From the NCBI RefSeq assembly GCF_002999335.1, contig NW_020312075.1, positions 1 to 64,000 on the forward strand: DNA of 64,000 nucleotides, in the 5' to 3' direction. Under the pieces are notes generated by a model. It was not told where the DNA came from. It worked only from the letters and a program-made list of their open reading frames with translations, and ran no database searches. The DNA is from Cyclospora cayetanensis (Eukaryota; Apicomplexa; Conoidasida; Eucoccidiorida; Eimeriidae). Both the position numbers and the translations under genes were made by a program. Of this stretch, positions 13,801 through 25,699 are shown one piece after another (within the stretch, counting starts at the first letter, position 1; each line of letters opens with the position of its first letter).

Positions 13801-13915
13801 GCGTTGGTCCTTGACTATGACATCCGCATAGGAAGTGTTCGCCAATATAGGTCGATACAGCACAGATAACAACGCAGAAGGGGTGGGCACGCATACACCA
13901 GACGTATGTCATGTA
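10870..13915. other. Long sparse region, possible small unidentified minus-strand gene at 11.2-11.9 kb
   Basis: This is the 5' flank of Trm82 and beyond. Minus-strand ORFs at 11265-11495 and 11628-11909 have protein-like composition, and a plausible acceptor (ctcagcag) precedes the first. I recognise no family and could not link them. From 12.0 to 13.9 kb I see only short chance ORFs with ordinary base composition. Confidence 0.35.
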
Positions 13916-15746
13916 GATTCACAACGGACGGAAAGCAGGGACTGCTCCTGCTTGGGAATCCATTGGCTCAATCTGCTCTTCGTGCTCTTCAGACACATTA
14001 GCGTCCCTGAAAAGGGCTGCAGCCACGGCTGGCTTTGTCTGAGGCTCAATTGCACGCAAGAGACGAAGAGCCAGTTTGTATTGTGCGAAGTCAAAACCAT
14101 CAACTCGTCTGCAGAGTCGTGGTTTCAAGAGTGGAACCGACACATGCGGAGATAATGCTGCCGGTGCAGAAGCTACTGCCGCTAAGACGACGTCTGACTG
14201 CTGAAGCTCTGCTGTCTGCAGAGATGCTGCTATTTGATGCAGCTGCTGCGGATGGAGGAGCGTCTGGAATACCGGCCCTACGAACTGATAGCAGCCATGA
14301 TGCTCGAACTGAGGTTTCCAATGCAGCATACTGCAGCAACGCAATCATCAGAAGTCCAGTAATGCAGTGTAAATACACGACCCGTCTTGAACGCATGCAC
14401 GCTTGCAGTAAAACACAACTGGCCTGGCGCCGCGCAGAGCCTAGAGCTACTCGTTCCGACAGCGGGAGGCACAGGAAACGGCGGTGTATGCAAATGTGTG
14501 CCCTGTAGGAACACCCTAGCCAGGCTCAGGCAGCTGCACAAAAATTATAGCCATTCTACAAGGGTGTGGCAGCATACGTAGTGTCAACAAGAAGAAAGCG
14601 TCGCCTGTCTTCGCCTCCTGTTAGCAGCTCCGTTCCATGGAAGCGGCCATAAGAAATACCAACGACGCGAACCACTGCCAGTGCCTGTTGTTGTCGCTGA
14701 GCTCTACAAGAAGCGACGAGGCTCCATGTCTCTTCCAGCATCAGTGGGGTCCCTGCGGGGAATGGCAACTCAATAGCTTCTGCCTTCGCCAAGCAGGTAT
14801 CCCCAGATGAGCAGCAACAGCAACTGCAGCAGGTGCGGCACTCCGCACCACTTCTGCTGCTTACATCGTAAGAGTTTGCATGGAAGCCCTCGCTGTGACA
14901 AACAGGCATGTATTCAGCTGCACCTGCTGTTACCCTGCTGCGCTTGCTCTTCTAGGAATACGTAGTCACCGCCTCAGGGTAGCTGCGACTCGCGCAGCTG
15001 ATGGCCTTATGCTGCTGATGCTGGCACTGGAAATGATGAAGCAGCAATCAGTGAAGTATTCGCGCGGGCATTCAGAGGACGGTCATCCAGTTGGTCTCAT
15101 CGCTGTTTGAAAACCTAAGGGTCTGCTGAGCGTCTACCGGTGTCTGCGCAGACCATTTGCTTCAAAGGGATGCAACAGTTTCTCATCTCGCCCTTTAGCT
15201 TTGTTTCTATGAATTCTGTTGAACATAGTGGTTTAGTGGCCACGGATCCTTCTCCATAAGACCCTGCTGGCTAGGGCCCCCTCGAGCCACATGCAGTGCT
15301 GCAGGGGTGTTTGTGGCGTGACGCTGGAAGAAGGAATCCATAATGTGCCCTTGCACGATATTTCCTACAGGAAATCGACTTCAGATTCACCGCAATCGCC
15401 AACGGTCGAATAGAAGGAGAGGCTACGGTCGACAGTGAGCGGCACCCTCACGAGCGACTTGCCCTCCGTTGCATGCTTGGGAGTCTCGGCCAGGAGCCCC
15501 TTTTCCCGAAAAATTCATCTGATGGAGACAGAGGACTCTAACTCTCCGCGCAATAGTGAACTACAGAGAGGGCTGGGCGCTAGGAGTCGTTCTATCTGAC
15601 CATAGTAGTGGCAGGTTTGCTGCAACGGGAAGGCAAGGCCTCCCCTGAAACAAGCACTGCAGGGTCCGTAACAACGAAACACTAATCGCCCACAGTTCCC
15701 CAAGCTGCGCCTTCAGCGGCTCCCGCAGAATCCGTAGAGCAGTCAT
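13916..15746 (-). CDS. Unidentified spliced gene, strand uncertain (minus favoured)
   Basis: Several stop-free blocks look protein-coding but match no family I know. On minus, a possible first exon starts at 15746 (MTALRILREPLKAQLGEL). It is followed by a block at about 15490-15372, one at about 14770-14590 ending near a gtatgc donor, one at 14504-14290 after a good acceptor (ttcctacag), and a last block ending at 13919. On plus, the same DNA is open at 14035-14508 and after an equally good tttcctacag acceptor at about 15370. Because both strands are open in aligned codon frames, strand and joins are unresolved. No function is proposed. Confidence 0.35.
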
Positions 15747-15859
15747 ATTTCAAAGAATCTGACACTAAGGCAAGGTGCACTGGGTAAATAAGCGGCATTA
15801 GAAGAGAAGCACTTTGCTGGAAATCAGCAGGATTTCCAGCACCTGCATCATCCGAGGTC

Positions 15860-15944
15860 ATGGAGGACGATGAGTATGACTTGTATGAGGACCTTGAGGG
15901 TCCTGCTTCGGTAACTCCAAAGGAGCAGCAGCAACAACAACAAC

Positions 15945-15978
<34 letters not shown>

Positions 15979-18900
15979 CCCACAAGCGACTGCTCAGCTG
16001 CCGCTCGCTGATGCTGCTTTTCAGCCGTCTGCCTCAAGTAGCGGCTCTAACAGGCCAGTGCCCTCAGTAGTTACACCAGCCCCAGCAGGTGCCGGAGCAG
16101 CAGCACAACCCCCTGCCGTAGGAGATGAGGCGGATGATGAGGATGGCGTTGTAGTTGTTGGTGGTGACGCTGATCTGCCACTGCTTCCAGAAGTGTCTTC
16201 AGAACCTCGCATGCCCGTGTGTAACGACCTTTAAAATAGTAGATCGCCTCTTGCACAGCGGGTCGTCTTGGCACGTAGCTACTGCCACCCAGAGACACTG
16301 TAGTAGAGATGGTAGGCAGATGGTTCTTGTCTTGCATTGTGATTCTGAACTTTTGCTGGATTCAGCTGCGCTGGGGGCATCAAGACAAGGGAAAGCGTGC
16401 AGCTCATTACATGCGTAGAGGTGATTCAATATCCCGCGCTCTAATCTATAGTCCCGAGGTGTATATACTCAGCAGGTCACGTGGAAGTACCAGCAGCTTT
16501 TGCATTAGTCGTCCTTTGCTTCGAGAGCACTAATATCGCCGATCTAGAGAATCGAACCGGAAGCCTTCAACAGCAGCTTGACGCTTAGTGCATGCATGCT
16601 TTGTGGAATGCAGAGCGCCCACTCTTCCTCGGTATCCCGCCTCCGGTGCCTCCGCTGGTCGACGCGAAAGCTTCGCAATTACTTATTGTTTCAAACCTTC
16701 CTTGGGTAAGCTGTTTTTGATCACGGTCTCGGGTGTACTGGATGCTTGATTTGCGGGGGAGCCATTAGGGTGGGCAGGAGAAAACGGTGGAAACGTTTTG
16801 ATGGCTTCAAATAAAACGGAGGGCGGGAGCAAGCGAGCAGTCCAAACTTCGATTTCGTCATTAGGCAGCTGTAAGGCGCGCCTGGCGAGCACCAAACTTG
16901 AACGCATCACCAGCGTTTCCTTAACGATGTGAAGATTTCATAGGGCGTGTGTGCTCTTCAGTGGATAAATGACGTCTCTCTCCGTGAATTATCTGGTGCC
17001 TTCGGCCGGGTTATTGGCGTTCGCGTCTTGGGCAGCGCAACAGGCGCAAAGCCTTCCGGGTAATTTACTTTTGCTCCATTGCTTCGGTATAGAGTGAAGC
17101 ACACAGACGTACAGGGCTTAGTGCAGTAGGAAAGCGCAGTAGTCTGTGTCTTCTTTTTCTCGAAGACGCTCCAGCAGCGCAAGCAAAGATGCAAGATGCC
17201 GCAAGGCTCAGAGTCCTAAGAGCGTCGTCTTTCCTAGCAGCACCAGAGACATTTCGTGTGCATATTGAGGGCAGAGCAGAGGAAAAGAATTGAAGGCGGG
17301 TTTCTTCGCTGCAAAAAGGGCAGCTGGCGGTCTGTCCGAGGGGTGGGGTGACTTGGATGTGCTGGCTTTTGTATGCAGAGTGGCACTGTTGCTGTTCGGT
17401 GCAGAGCAGCAAGCGGTGGCTGCAGCGCAGGGTCTGGATACGGCGTAAGCGCGCAGCACGACTCCCATGGACTGTCACATACAAGCCGGATTTGTAGCCG
17501 CTGTCGCTTTTGCTGATATGGCGTGGCTGTCCGTGGTTGCTGCAGCCACTGTAGGCGTTGGTGATGCTGCAGTCCCTTGTTTGCGGATGCTGCCACGGTG
17601 CTGGTGAACTGGTGCATGCGTCACAGGGGGGCCTTATGCACTCTGCGCACCGCGACTGCGCCTTGCAGAATTCACGGGTGCAGGGTGGCTTGTGTGTTTG
17701 TCTTAGAGTGTCTGCATACGGCAACCTAACAGGCTCAGGCCGCCGCTTGAGGATTGGCGTCTGCCCTCCACATATTTGGGGTCCTCTGGAGGTCTTAAAG
17801 CCTCATTGGGCACGAGGCGCTTTGCTGCCGAAAGATCTAGTGAGGCATACGAGTCCAGAGTGCTGTGCTTTCTTTGCTTGATTAACTTGCGTATTTTTCG
17901 GCATGATCGAACATCTCTCTCTTGCAAGTTGCTATCTTGGGTACGCACATGCCCAAGCGTCTTCTCAGGGAGTGAGAAACAAAAAAGGCTGCACCGGCTT
18001 TGCTGTTGCGAAAGGATATTCGGCGCTTCGCGTCTGCAGCGTCAAAATAGATGGCGTCTTCGCTCCAAGGGGTGTCCTCTATATTCTTCTTCCCTTGAAC
18101 CTTGTGCTCCGAAGACCGCGGTGCATACGCCGATTTTTGGCTGCCACATGTCTTGGGAGTCAGTGCTGTGCCTTGTCTTGTCCTGTTGCCGCAGCGGACC
18201 GCTATATTTGCTTTTGCTGGTGTCAACACCTCAACAGCTCAGGTGCAGCGTTTCGCCCCTACCGAGCTGCAGCAGCCATTGCAGCGGCAGCAGCAAACAG
18301 CACGCAGGCCGCAGCAGCAACAGCAGCTGAATACGCAGACTGCAACGCCTCTAGATGACCAACGAAGCCAGCAGCAGGAGGCGCAGCATGGCGAGGCTGC
18401 TCAGCAAAAGACAGGGCTATCTGCACTGTACGAGGCTTCTGTATTGGTTGAAGGCATCCCATGTGTCGGCAGTTGTATTCGAATTTTGAACCTTTGAGAC
18501 TTTTCGTCGTCATTTCATTCAACGAATTCCTGGCATGTCCCCTGCTTGAGGGGCAGTTCACATCCATGATAAGTGCCGTTCTTGTGCAGCGTATACTCAT
18601 CTCGCATTTGTATTGAGCATTCATGATCCGTATTCTGGCAGCATATATGCTTGCAGCCAGGGCCATGTCTTTGAGTAAAAAACAGCATGTCCAGTACGAG
18701 TAGTTTGGCTATTCTTCTGCGCCAAATGTTGCTCTTTTTAGGTTTCCCTGGTTTGACCCATCGGTTCTTCAAGTGGACAAGGTACCACCAGCAGAAGACA
18801 GCAGCAGCAGCGAGGTGGAGGCAAGCAGCTCCAACACCAACTTGTGTAGCACCGCGGTGCAGAGAGGCCTTCCCAGCAAGAAGTCACGGTGAGCCGCCTG

Positions 18901-19545
18901 CAATCGTGAGGTAGCTGGATACAACAACTGCACGTTTCAGCTAGTCACTGTTGAGTCGCAAAGCTAGAAAAGAGAAGAGCGACGCACAACTTCCCGCACC
19001 GAGGCGTTGATTTTTCCTCTAAGCTTGAAAAGCAGGATTGAACCACCGTAATCATGAAGCGGCGTGTGAGTTGATTGCTGAGAAATGCATGATAGGTGTA
19101 GATTTTGGTGAAATATTTTTTATGTGAAACTTTGCTGCACCGAAAGTAGGAAACGCAATCTGCATAGAGCAGGTTCGATGCTGATTAAGTTTTCCATGCA
19201 CTACAACTGCTGTCCTGTCCCGTTGCGACCGAGGCCCTTCAAAATAATCTATGGGGTGTCTTTAGCTGAAATAGAGTCTGCCGCTTTGTTATACGCCTCT
19301 GCAGGCGATCGAAGGCGAAACGTGCAAAGACGGAAGGGGCTGTGGTGCCACCTGATCGTTGGCAGCAGCAGCAACAGTGGTGGATTCAGCATAATCTTCT
19401 TCACCAACATCATATGCAGCCAGGAACCGTGCAGCAGCAACACATTCAACAGCAGCAAAGAGTTGTAATACCCCGTGGAGCGAATGCTGTACCTCTGGGG
19501 TCGAAGCAGCCGTTTGTATCCCTCCACCAGAACCCTCATTTCTGA
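15860..19545 (+). CDS. CFIm68/CPSF6-like RRM protein (pre-mRNA 3'-end processing), partial model
   Basis: The N-terminus MEDDEYDLYEDLEG resembles the acidic DLYDDV start of CPSF6, and a Gln run follows (about 15925-15977). The RRM is split over three exons that join in frame. Exon 16614-16705 ends in LLIVSNLPW (RNP2). Exon 16962-17059 begins WINDVSLRELSGAFG, giving the NLPWW junction seen in CPSF6 (NLTWW). The exon from 17140 gives SLCLLFLEDAPAAQAKM (RNP1 region and helix B). A Gln-rich exon lies near 18240-18440. Exon about 18772-18888 joins in phase to 19305-19545, creating a basic KKSRRRSKAKRAK nuclear-localisation-like motif and a Gln/His/Trp-rich end. Joins at 16.2-16.6 and 17.25-18.77 kb are not resolved. 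The CPSF6 assignment rests on domain order and NLPWW; another RRM splicing factor is possible. Confidence 0.65.
15925..15980 (+). repeat. CAG/CAA run encoding Gln in the CFIm68-like gene
   Basis: A run of CAG and CAA codons gives about 18 Gln, broken by one Arg. Its position just after the acidic N-terminus and before a Pro/Ala-rich linker is typical of coccidian homopolymer insertions. Confidence 0.9.
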
Positions 19546-19571
19546 GGGCCAAACTGTTTAGTGCCATTTAG
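19546..19571. other. 26-bp gap between convergent stop codons
   Basis: Separates the CFIm68-like stop (+) from the galactokinase stop (-). The 3' UTRs of the two transcripts must overlap unless one gene model is wrong. Confidence 0.6.
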
Positions 19572-22500
19572 TTACTGCGGAATTGGGGTGATATCAACCG
19601 ACGCTACTGGCTGCTGAGGTGCCTCAGTTTTGCATTTTCCAAAAGCTAATGCTTCTCCATCTTGGACACTAGCTGAAGCTGTGTAAATGCTACAGAAAGG
19701 TGCAGTGTGCATAGGCTTTGCGCCCTGTCTCCTTGCAGGGAAGTAGCTGCGTGGTGGGGGCACTTCTGATTCGTAGTGTTTGGTTTGAGGCTTCTGCATG
19801 CCTGTATAGCTGAAGTGCTGAATCATATGCCCAGCAATGTATGCAGTAGTGCTGGCCACAATCTATGCAGAAAGGAGCACTGATCAGCAGTCGTCATGTA
19901 GGCTTGGCCACGCAGAGCATTCGCTCTTAGGATACAGAACACAGGGCAGACTCCAAACCGTAATAAAAGGCTACCGCAGACACTTATGAGTAAGGATAGC
20001 AGTCGCCAAAAACAGTACGTATTTTTGAGTCTATGATGAATATTTGAAGGGGATCCTCCGAGGATAAATGAAGAAATAACAGACGTTTTTGCACTCGTGG
20101 GCAGGTAACCACCTAGGGATTTGCAGCCTGATGACATGCCTAGAGAAATTTCACACGATCCTCCATATGCGTTTCGCTAAGCTGACACACGTACACGCAC
20201 CGTAAAAGGATAGTTGTCGCACGAAAAGATAATCTATGTAGTATATTGCGACACGCTTTCGATTTATACATTATGCACCATTAATCAATAATCACTATTT
20301 GTGCCCATCCGCGCAGCCGTGTGGTGGAGTAGACTTGTGCTGTTTTGAAGAGACCCTCAAGTCAAATACGCAGACGGCGCTTGCTGGCATCGAACATAAA
20401 AGGCGGGGAGAAGCTTCGGGGGTTCCGGAAAAGAAAGGGCTTATCTGAGGATACACAAATAGAATGCAACACAGGCCACCAGCTGCTGATAAGCACACCT
20501 GGCTCCAGAAGTACCTGCAACTTTGATATGCAGCCACGGGTCAGCAGACATCGAACGAATATTGGTTCTGCGATAAGCGGGGGTGTGTCCGAGGGTTCAT
20601 GCCTTTTGCTTGAATTGTTCTTCGTCGCCTTTCCGCAGAAAAGACACTGTGAAGCCTCCCCATCCTGAAGCAATGAAGCATTACCATTTATTAAGGACAA
20701 AGTGCGTAGAAAGCTGAACGGAGTACATGCACTCAAGCGGCCTTTTATAATACAAAAGCAGAGTATGCAAGAAATACACAAACTTGAAATGAATACTCTT
20801 CTAGTTCAGAGGTTACAAGACTGCAAACATGTTTTTGCTCAATGTGCAAGGGCAGCTTGATTGAGTATTAAAAGAGCAGAAGTTACAAAGATAGAAACAG
20901 TTGGAGGTTTTACCTGCCCCAGTTAGCCGTGAGCCTACTGCGCCGCTTGCCAGTGCGCTGGAGACATAGGCGTCAAGCTGATCAGTGCTGCACTGGAAGT
21001 CGTCTCTCAGAGAGGCATGCGAAGCGTTGGCTAGAGTGCCGATGGTCTGCGGAGATGATGCAGGAAAAAGAAAACGTGTAGATGGTGAGTCCACGGTCAA
21101 ACCCACTGCGTGTCTGTATGCGTAAACTTATCCATGCGTGTACGTATAATGCATCAAAGAAAAGCTCCAGATTCATCATTGACTTGCACAAAACTACGCA
21201 CACTTGCACACTTGGCTTTTCGAGAAAGACCTAACTTACTGCTTCCAATCCATACCAACTACACTAAACAAGTGCTGCGAAATCTTCTCAGTGAAAAAGC
21301 TTTCAGAATTTGAAAGCCTCCTTCAAACTTCAACACAGTGGTTTCGTACCTGTAGTTTGTCTTCCTCGGAACCTAGCCCGTTACAGGCGTCTGCAAACTG
21401 GCGGACGCGAATGGCTTCCATAAACACGTGGCGCGCTCTTCTGGGCACACGGAGCAGTTTCCATTAAAACAATCCCACCTACGTAGAACGACGCGAGAAG
21501 GGTTATTTTCTCCATGCCTTAAAATCTTAGCTGGTGCATGCGAAACAAAGTATAAAACTATGCTGCTCTTTCATTAGTTGCTGCGTGCGGGCTTCATGTG
21601 TCAATGTTGGATCTACCACCAGAGAAGGGACCGAGCCGTTTGCGCACTGTGTATCCCTACTGGCGAAGTTTAAATAATGTGTTTTTTTCCCAGGCGGCCC
21701 CGAGCGTAGGCATTTCACTCAGTAACTTTCCTAGCAAGTCTCCCAAAATGCTTTCCAGTTCCTCCTTAGTATAGGGCTCTTCGTGAAAGGTTCTTTCAAC
21801 TGCAGCTACTGCATCCTAAATGAGCATAATCAATAGAAAAGAAGCTACTAGGAACCTGCTCATCGTATTCACTATCCGTTTTGTCCCTTCACCAGCGACT
21901 GCCCTTGCGGTGGCAAGCATTCAACGCATCGCAGAAATCAAGGTATGTATACTGATTAGTGCTCTCGGGAAGGTGCTGGTTACCTGCAGTGTTCCAAGGA
22001 ATGTGGACTGCACATAACTAAGATCGATGCGCTCTAAACTTTCGACAGGACTCGAAGAAGATGGCTTTGCTCTGGACATAAATTTACAAGACACAGATGG
22101 TGCTAGGCGTGCAAGTTGGTTCAGATGTACATATTTTGATGCGCATTCCCATGCTTATTGAACCCACCATATGTATCAACAGGCGTGCAAAGCCTTGGAT
22201 ATATATGCCTATACGTATATACGTTAGTGCATGTGAACATGCTTAATGACGTGTGGAACACTGCAGGAGCGGGCTAGGTCAGAATCACGGCTTTGCAGAG
22301 ATTGATATAAACTACTGTTACAGGATGCAGCCATTGTAACCCCGTTGCTGAACTGCATGCGTTATTGCCTGTTATATAAAGGTGCTGAATATCACTTTGC
22401 AAAGAGAAGTAGGCTCGCCAGCTATTCTGTAGAAGTGATTAGCATCTGCACCTTCCCTGTTACTTTCTCACCCCATTAGTAGCAAAGCCGCGAGCTTGCA

Positions 22501-24797
22501 CTCCAGGACACGCAGATTGTATTTCTTATGGCTGCCTTCAACCTTCTTCGCATCTGTTCCGCAGTAACCCAGGGCTAATGAGCAGTTTTCCGGCAATTTT
22601 AAAAGCTCAACGCTTAGGGGATGAAAGGATATGAGGGAAGCGAAGCCAGAAGAAGCTAGGCAGATAGACGCGTGGTCCATTCCACCCCCTGCGAAGTACA
22701 GAAGCAATGCCGTAGAATATGCTTGGCATGGCAACCGTGTCTCCTCAATTGCATGGTGTTGAAAATGTGTAAATGCGTGGTTTATATAGGCGTGCTAGTA
22801 GGTGTGATAATAAAGCCTTTTCCCCACAGTAATTGACATGATTACATTACTTGTCTTTCCACTCAAGCTGACTGCCGAGCACTGGTGCCCAGACGCAGAC
22901 AAACTTGTGTAGCCCGTCAGGGAGCTCACCTTGGACCCCCACATATCTCTCTGCACGCATGCAGACTTCGGCTAATTCACGATGTGATATTTCAGAGCCC
23001 AAAGCGGCGCTTACTGCTGCAGTCACGGCAATCACCAAAGCCGACGAGGATGACAAACCTGCGCCCTGTGAATTTGGCAGGCACATACACGGAGTCCTCT
23101 ACAGAAAATTACATAGTCCTTAGAATTAGGCAAAATTGAGATGGTCTGGTATTCGAGGTGTAATTCCAACTGCACTGCAGGCATGAAGGATGAGGAAATA
23201 CAAATATGAAGCTGCATAGACCACTGCTGTCGATAAGGAGTCGGCCGTGTCGCCGTACTCCCACAAAGCTCCATAGTTGTGCCACGTCTTAACGAAAGTA
23301 CGTGTTCAATTTTCGTAAGTGTATCACATTCCTCTTTGCCTCTCGGCTGCACCACAGGTTCGGTGCATCGATGTCTAAACGGCTGTCCGACTCACTATGC
23401 CCACGCATTATTCCACCAAACGATGCGTAGTATTATGTTCCACCATGCACATTTACTGATTTCGAGGCTCACTATTGTATGAATGCTGGAAGCTTACACA
23501 TCCATCCGTGTCACGGGCTGAAGCTGACCACAACCCTTGTGCGAAACGCTTCACAGTACACTGCCCCACTTGTTTTGTACGTTGCAATACGCATCATATC
23601 TGCATGCAACATCCACGGAAGGCATAACCAACTATTTGTAGATTAGTGTAGTCATACAACACATACCAGGGGTAGGTCTCCAGAGACCGCCACTTTTATG
23701 GAAACTGCCGGCACCTTCGTTTTTATTTCACCTGCAAAATCTACCCAAGAGCAGGATGTGAGACGTCCTACAGATGTGCTGTCCTGCGAGTTTATGAACT
23801 CTAGAGCCCCCAAACATCCGGCAATAACATAAGAATGCCACACATGCATCCTGGTTAGGATAGAGTTTCTGATCGCTTGGGCAGAGCTGTTGGTGGCCTC
23901 ATCTCCGGCTCGAACCGAATTTTCAAGGGTGACGAAGAGGGAGTCCAGTGTTTGGACGCAAAGAGGAGCGAAATTATCATCATCTTGATGTTTAACTGTA
24001 AGGAAATCCTCGAGAGTTGCAACCTTCTCTTCAATCACCCTTTGATCATTGGGCTCTCCATCGGTATGACAGCTTTCCGGTGCTACTACTCGGTTAACGC
24101 CTATAGAAGTTTCTGCTACTCCTGTAAGGGGTGCGAGTCCTTCCGCTGCTTCAGTGCTGCTCTCATTAGTGTGTACACTCTCCAAAGCTGTATTATCTGC
24201 GTTTGTAGAAGTTCTGCTTGTTACTTGTGGGCTTGCTTCTGACAGCTGCTTGCAGCTGATGGCACAGCAGCAGAACCTCTCAATTGCCGCGGTAACAACA
24301 GAGTAGCCGCTGTAATCAATGTGCTCGCCAATCAGGCAAACCCTGGGCAAGCAAGCAGAGATGCGAACAGCTGAACGGGAGCAATGGGCAAAGCACAATG
24401 AAGAATAGTTCAACATAGATGAATGAAAACAAAGGGAGACAAACAAGTGCAGAGAGCAACTCATGGGGAATGGGAATGCACCAAGGACGGAGCACAGCAC
24501 GAGAACATGGGGGAAGACAAACATTGAAACGACGGCAACGAGATTATGCTCTGGATATTCGAGAAGAGTAAAACTTGGAGGGCCCTTGTGCTTGTTCGGT
24601 GTTTCAAAGAGGGAAGGGAAGAGGGAGGCCGATGTAGATGGAACATGGCTAGCAAAGTTTAACAGGGTTAATCTGGAGCCTTGCCTTCCTGGAGCGACGA
24701 CAATAAATTCAGGTTCTATATTATTCCAGTTTCGTCGAAAAATCGCCCGTGACACTGCAGCAGCCGCAGATCGAGCATCCGCTCGCTGGTTTGCCAT
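19572..24797 (-). CDS. GALK: Galactokinase family GHMP kinase, GALK2 (N-acetylgalactosamine kinase)-like
   Basis: ATP-dependent phosphorylation of galactose or GalNAc at C1 (sugar salvage toward UDP-sugars). Ten exons join in frame: 24797-24685, 24342-23667, 23065-22930, 22688-22472, 22071-21984, 21815-21661, 21440-21350, 21046-20914, 20664-20603, 19862-19572; 653 aa. Signature 1 is APGRVCLIGEHIDYSGYSV (33-51). The GHMP ATP loop is LPLGAGLSSSSAL (261-273). The catalytic loop is GGGMDHA (309-315, Asp313). Motif 3 is GSRLTGAGWGG (530-540). HIDYxGYSV, GGGMD and TGAGWGG follow GALK2 rather than GALK1. The family is usually about 390-460 aa; the excess is a Ser/Thr/acidic insertion of about 130 residues in exon 2. 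Introns 1 and 9 use GC donors. Substrate is not proven. The start Met at 24797 is preferred over an upstream in-frame GTG. Confidence 0.92.
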
Positions 24798-25699
24798 TTG
24801 ATTGTGACCTCGCTTGTCAGCAATGTCACTCGAGGCCACGTAATAGCGTGTAGCCCCAGATAGAGGCTGCGCACGGTGATGGTAGATACGTCAAAGACAA
24901 ACTTCGACGCTAAGAAGAGGCCATGAAGGAGAAAGATAGGTAACGCCAGCAAAGAGAGAAAGGGGGGTGAGGAAAGGGGATGGATCGCGAGGGCTACTTG
25001 AAGGCGATGTGCAACGGGGAGGGCAACATGCCACGGAATGCGACTAAAGGAGTCTCAGAATTTAGCACGAAGAAGGCAGCCGGCATGGCTTAAAGTAAGC
25101 AAAAATGTCTCATTCCTCGAGAAACGCAGGCTTGGAAATACACCTTAACTCGAAGGAACATTGAGAAAAACAAAGAGGGATGCCCTCGAAGCTATAGAAT
25201 GGCACTGGTCAGGCACAGACATTTCTATTCAGTTCGCGTAACAGATCACACCACTACTGGGCATCGCCATCCGTGGATGCCACGTGCCGCTGCCAGCTGC
25301 CGCTTCTTCTGTTTTACTTTTTTGACAACAAAAGTCGAGTGCTTCGCAAGTAAGAAAAAATATATCGCAATTTTTGATCCGAGAGGCTTACTGCTTCCAA
25401 GGCTCCATTCTCAAGTTTCAGATCCGCCCGTTTTCGTGACTGTGGGTTTTGATAGGAGCGCTTGCGGTATGAGAAAGGGAGGAAAGCCGTCAACCCTCTA
25501 ATCATCATAATCAATATTCTCCTAATTTAACTTTAGATCCGAGCTCTGTGTTATTCGCAAGCTACACAAACAAGAATTTGTGAAAATTTCATCATGGTTC
25601 TTGTCACCGACAGAGTACAAACTCCATTTATTCAATCATTGGATATGAAATTATGATTTGCTGTCAATTAACACTTAATTTTGCGTTTTGTCATAGATA
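24798..25699. promoter_or_regulatory. Divergent promoter region between GALK (-) and the SOUL gene (+)
   Basis: About 0.9 kb between the two start codons. It should hold both 5' UTRs and both promoters. No specific element is claimed. The only longer ORFs inside (25199-25501 +, 25314-25514 -) overlap each other and look like chance. Confidence 0.5.

Noticed and set aside
16540..16575. tRNA T-loop-like text (ggttcgattct on minus)
   Set aside because: No pairing acceptor stem, D-arm or anticodon arm could be drawn around it.
17065..17724. 219-residue minus ORF inside the CFIm68-like gene
   Set aside because: It overlaps the in-phase RRM exon on plus, is Cys/Ser/Arg-rich without domains, and has no splice or promoter context.
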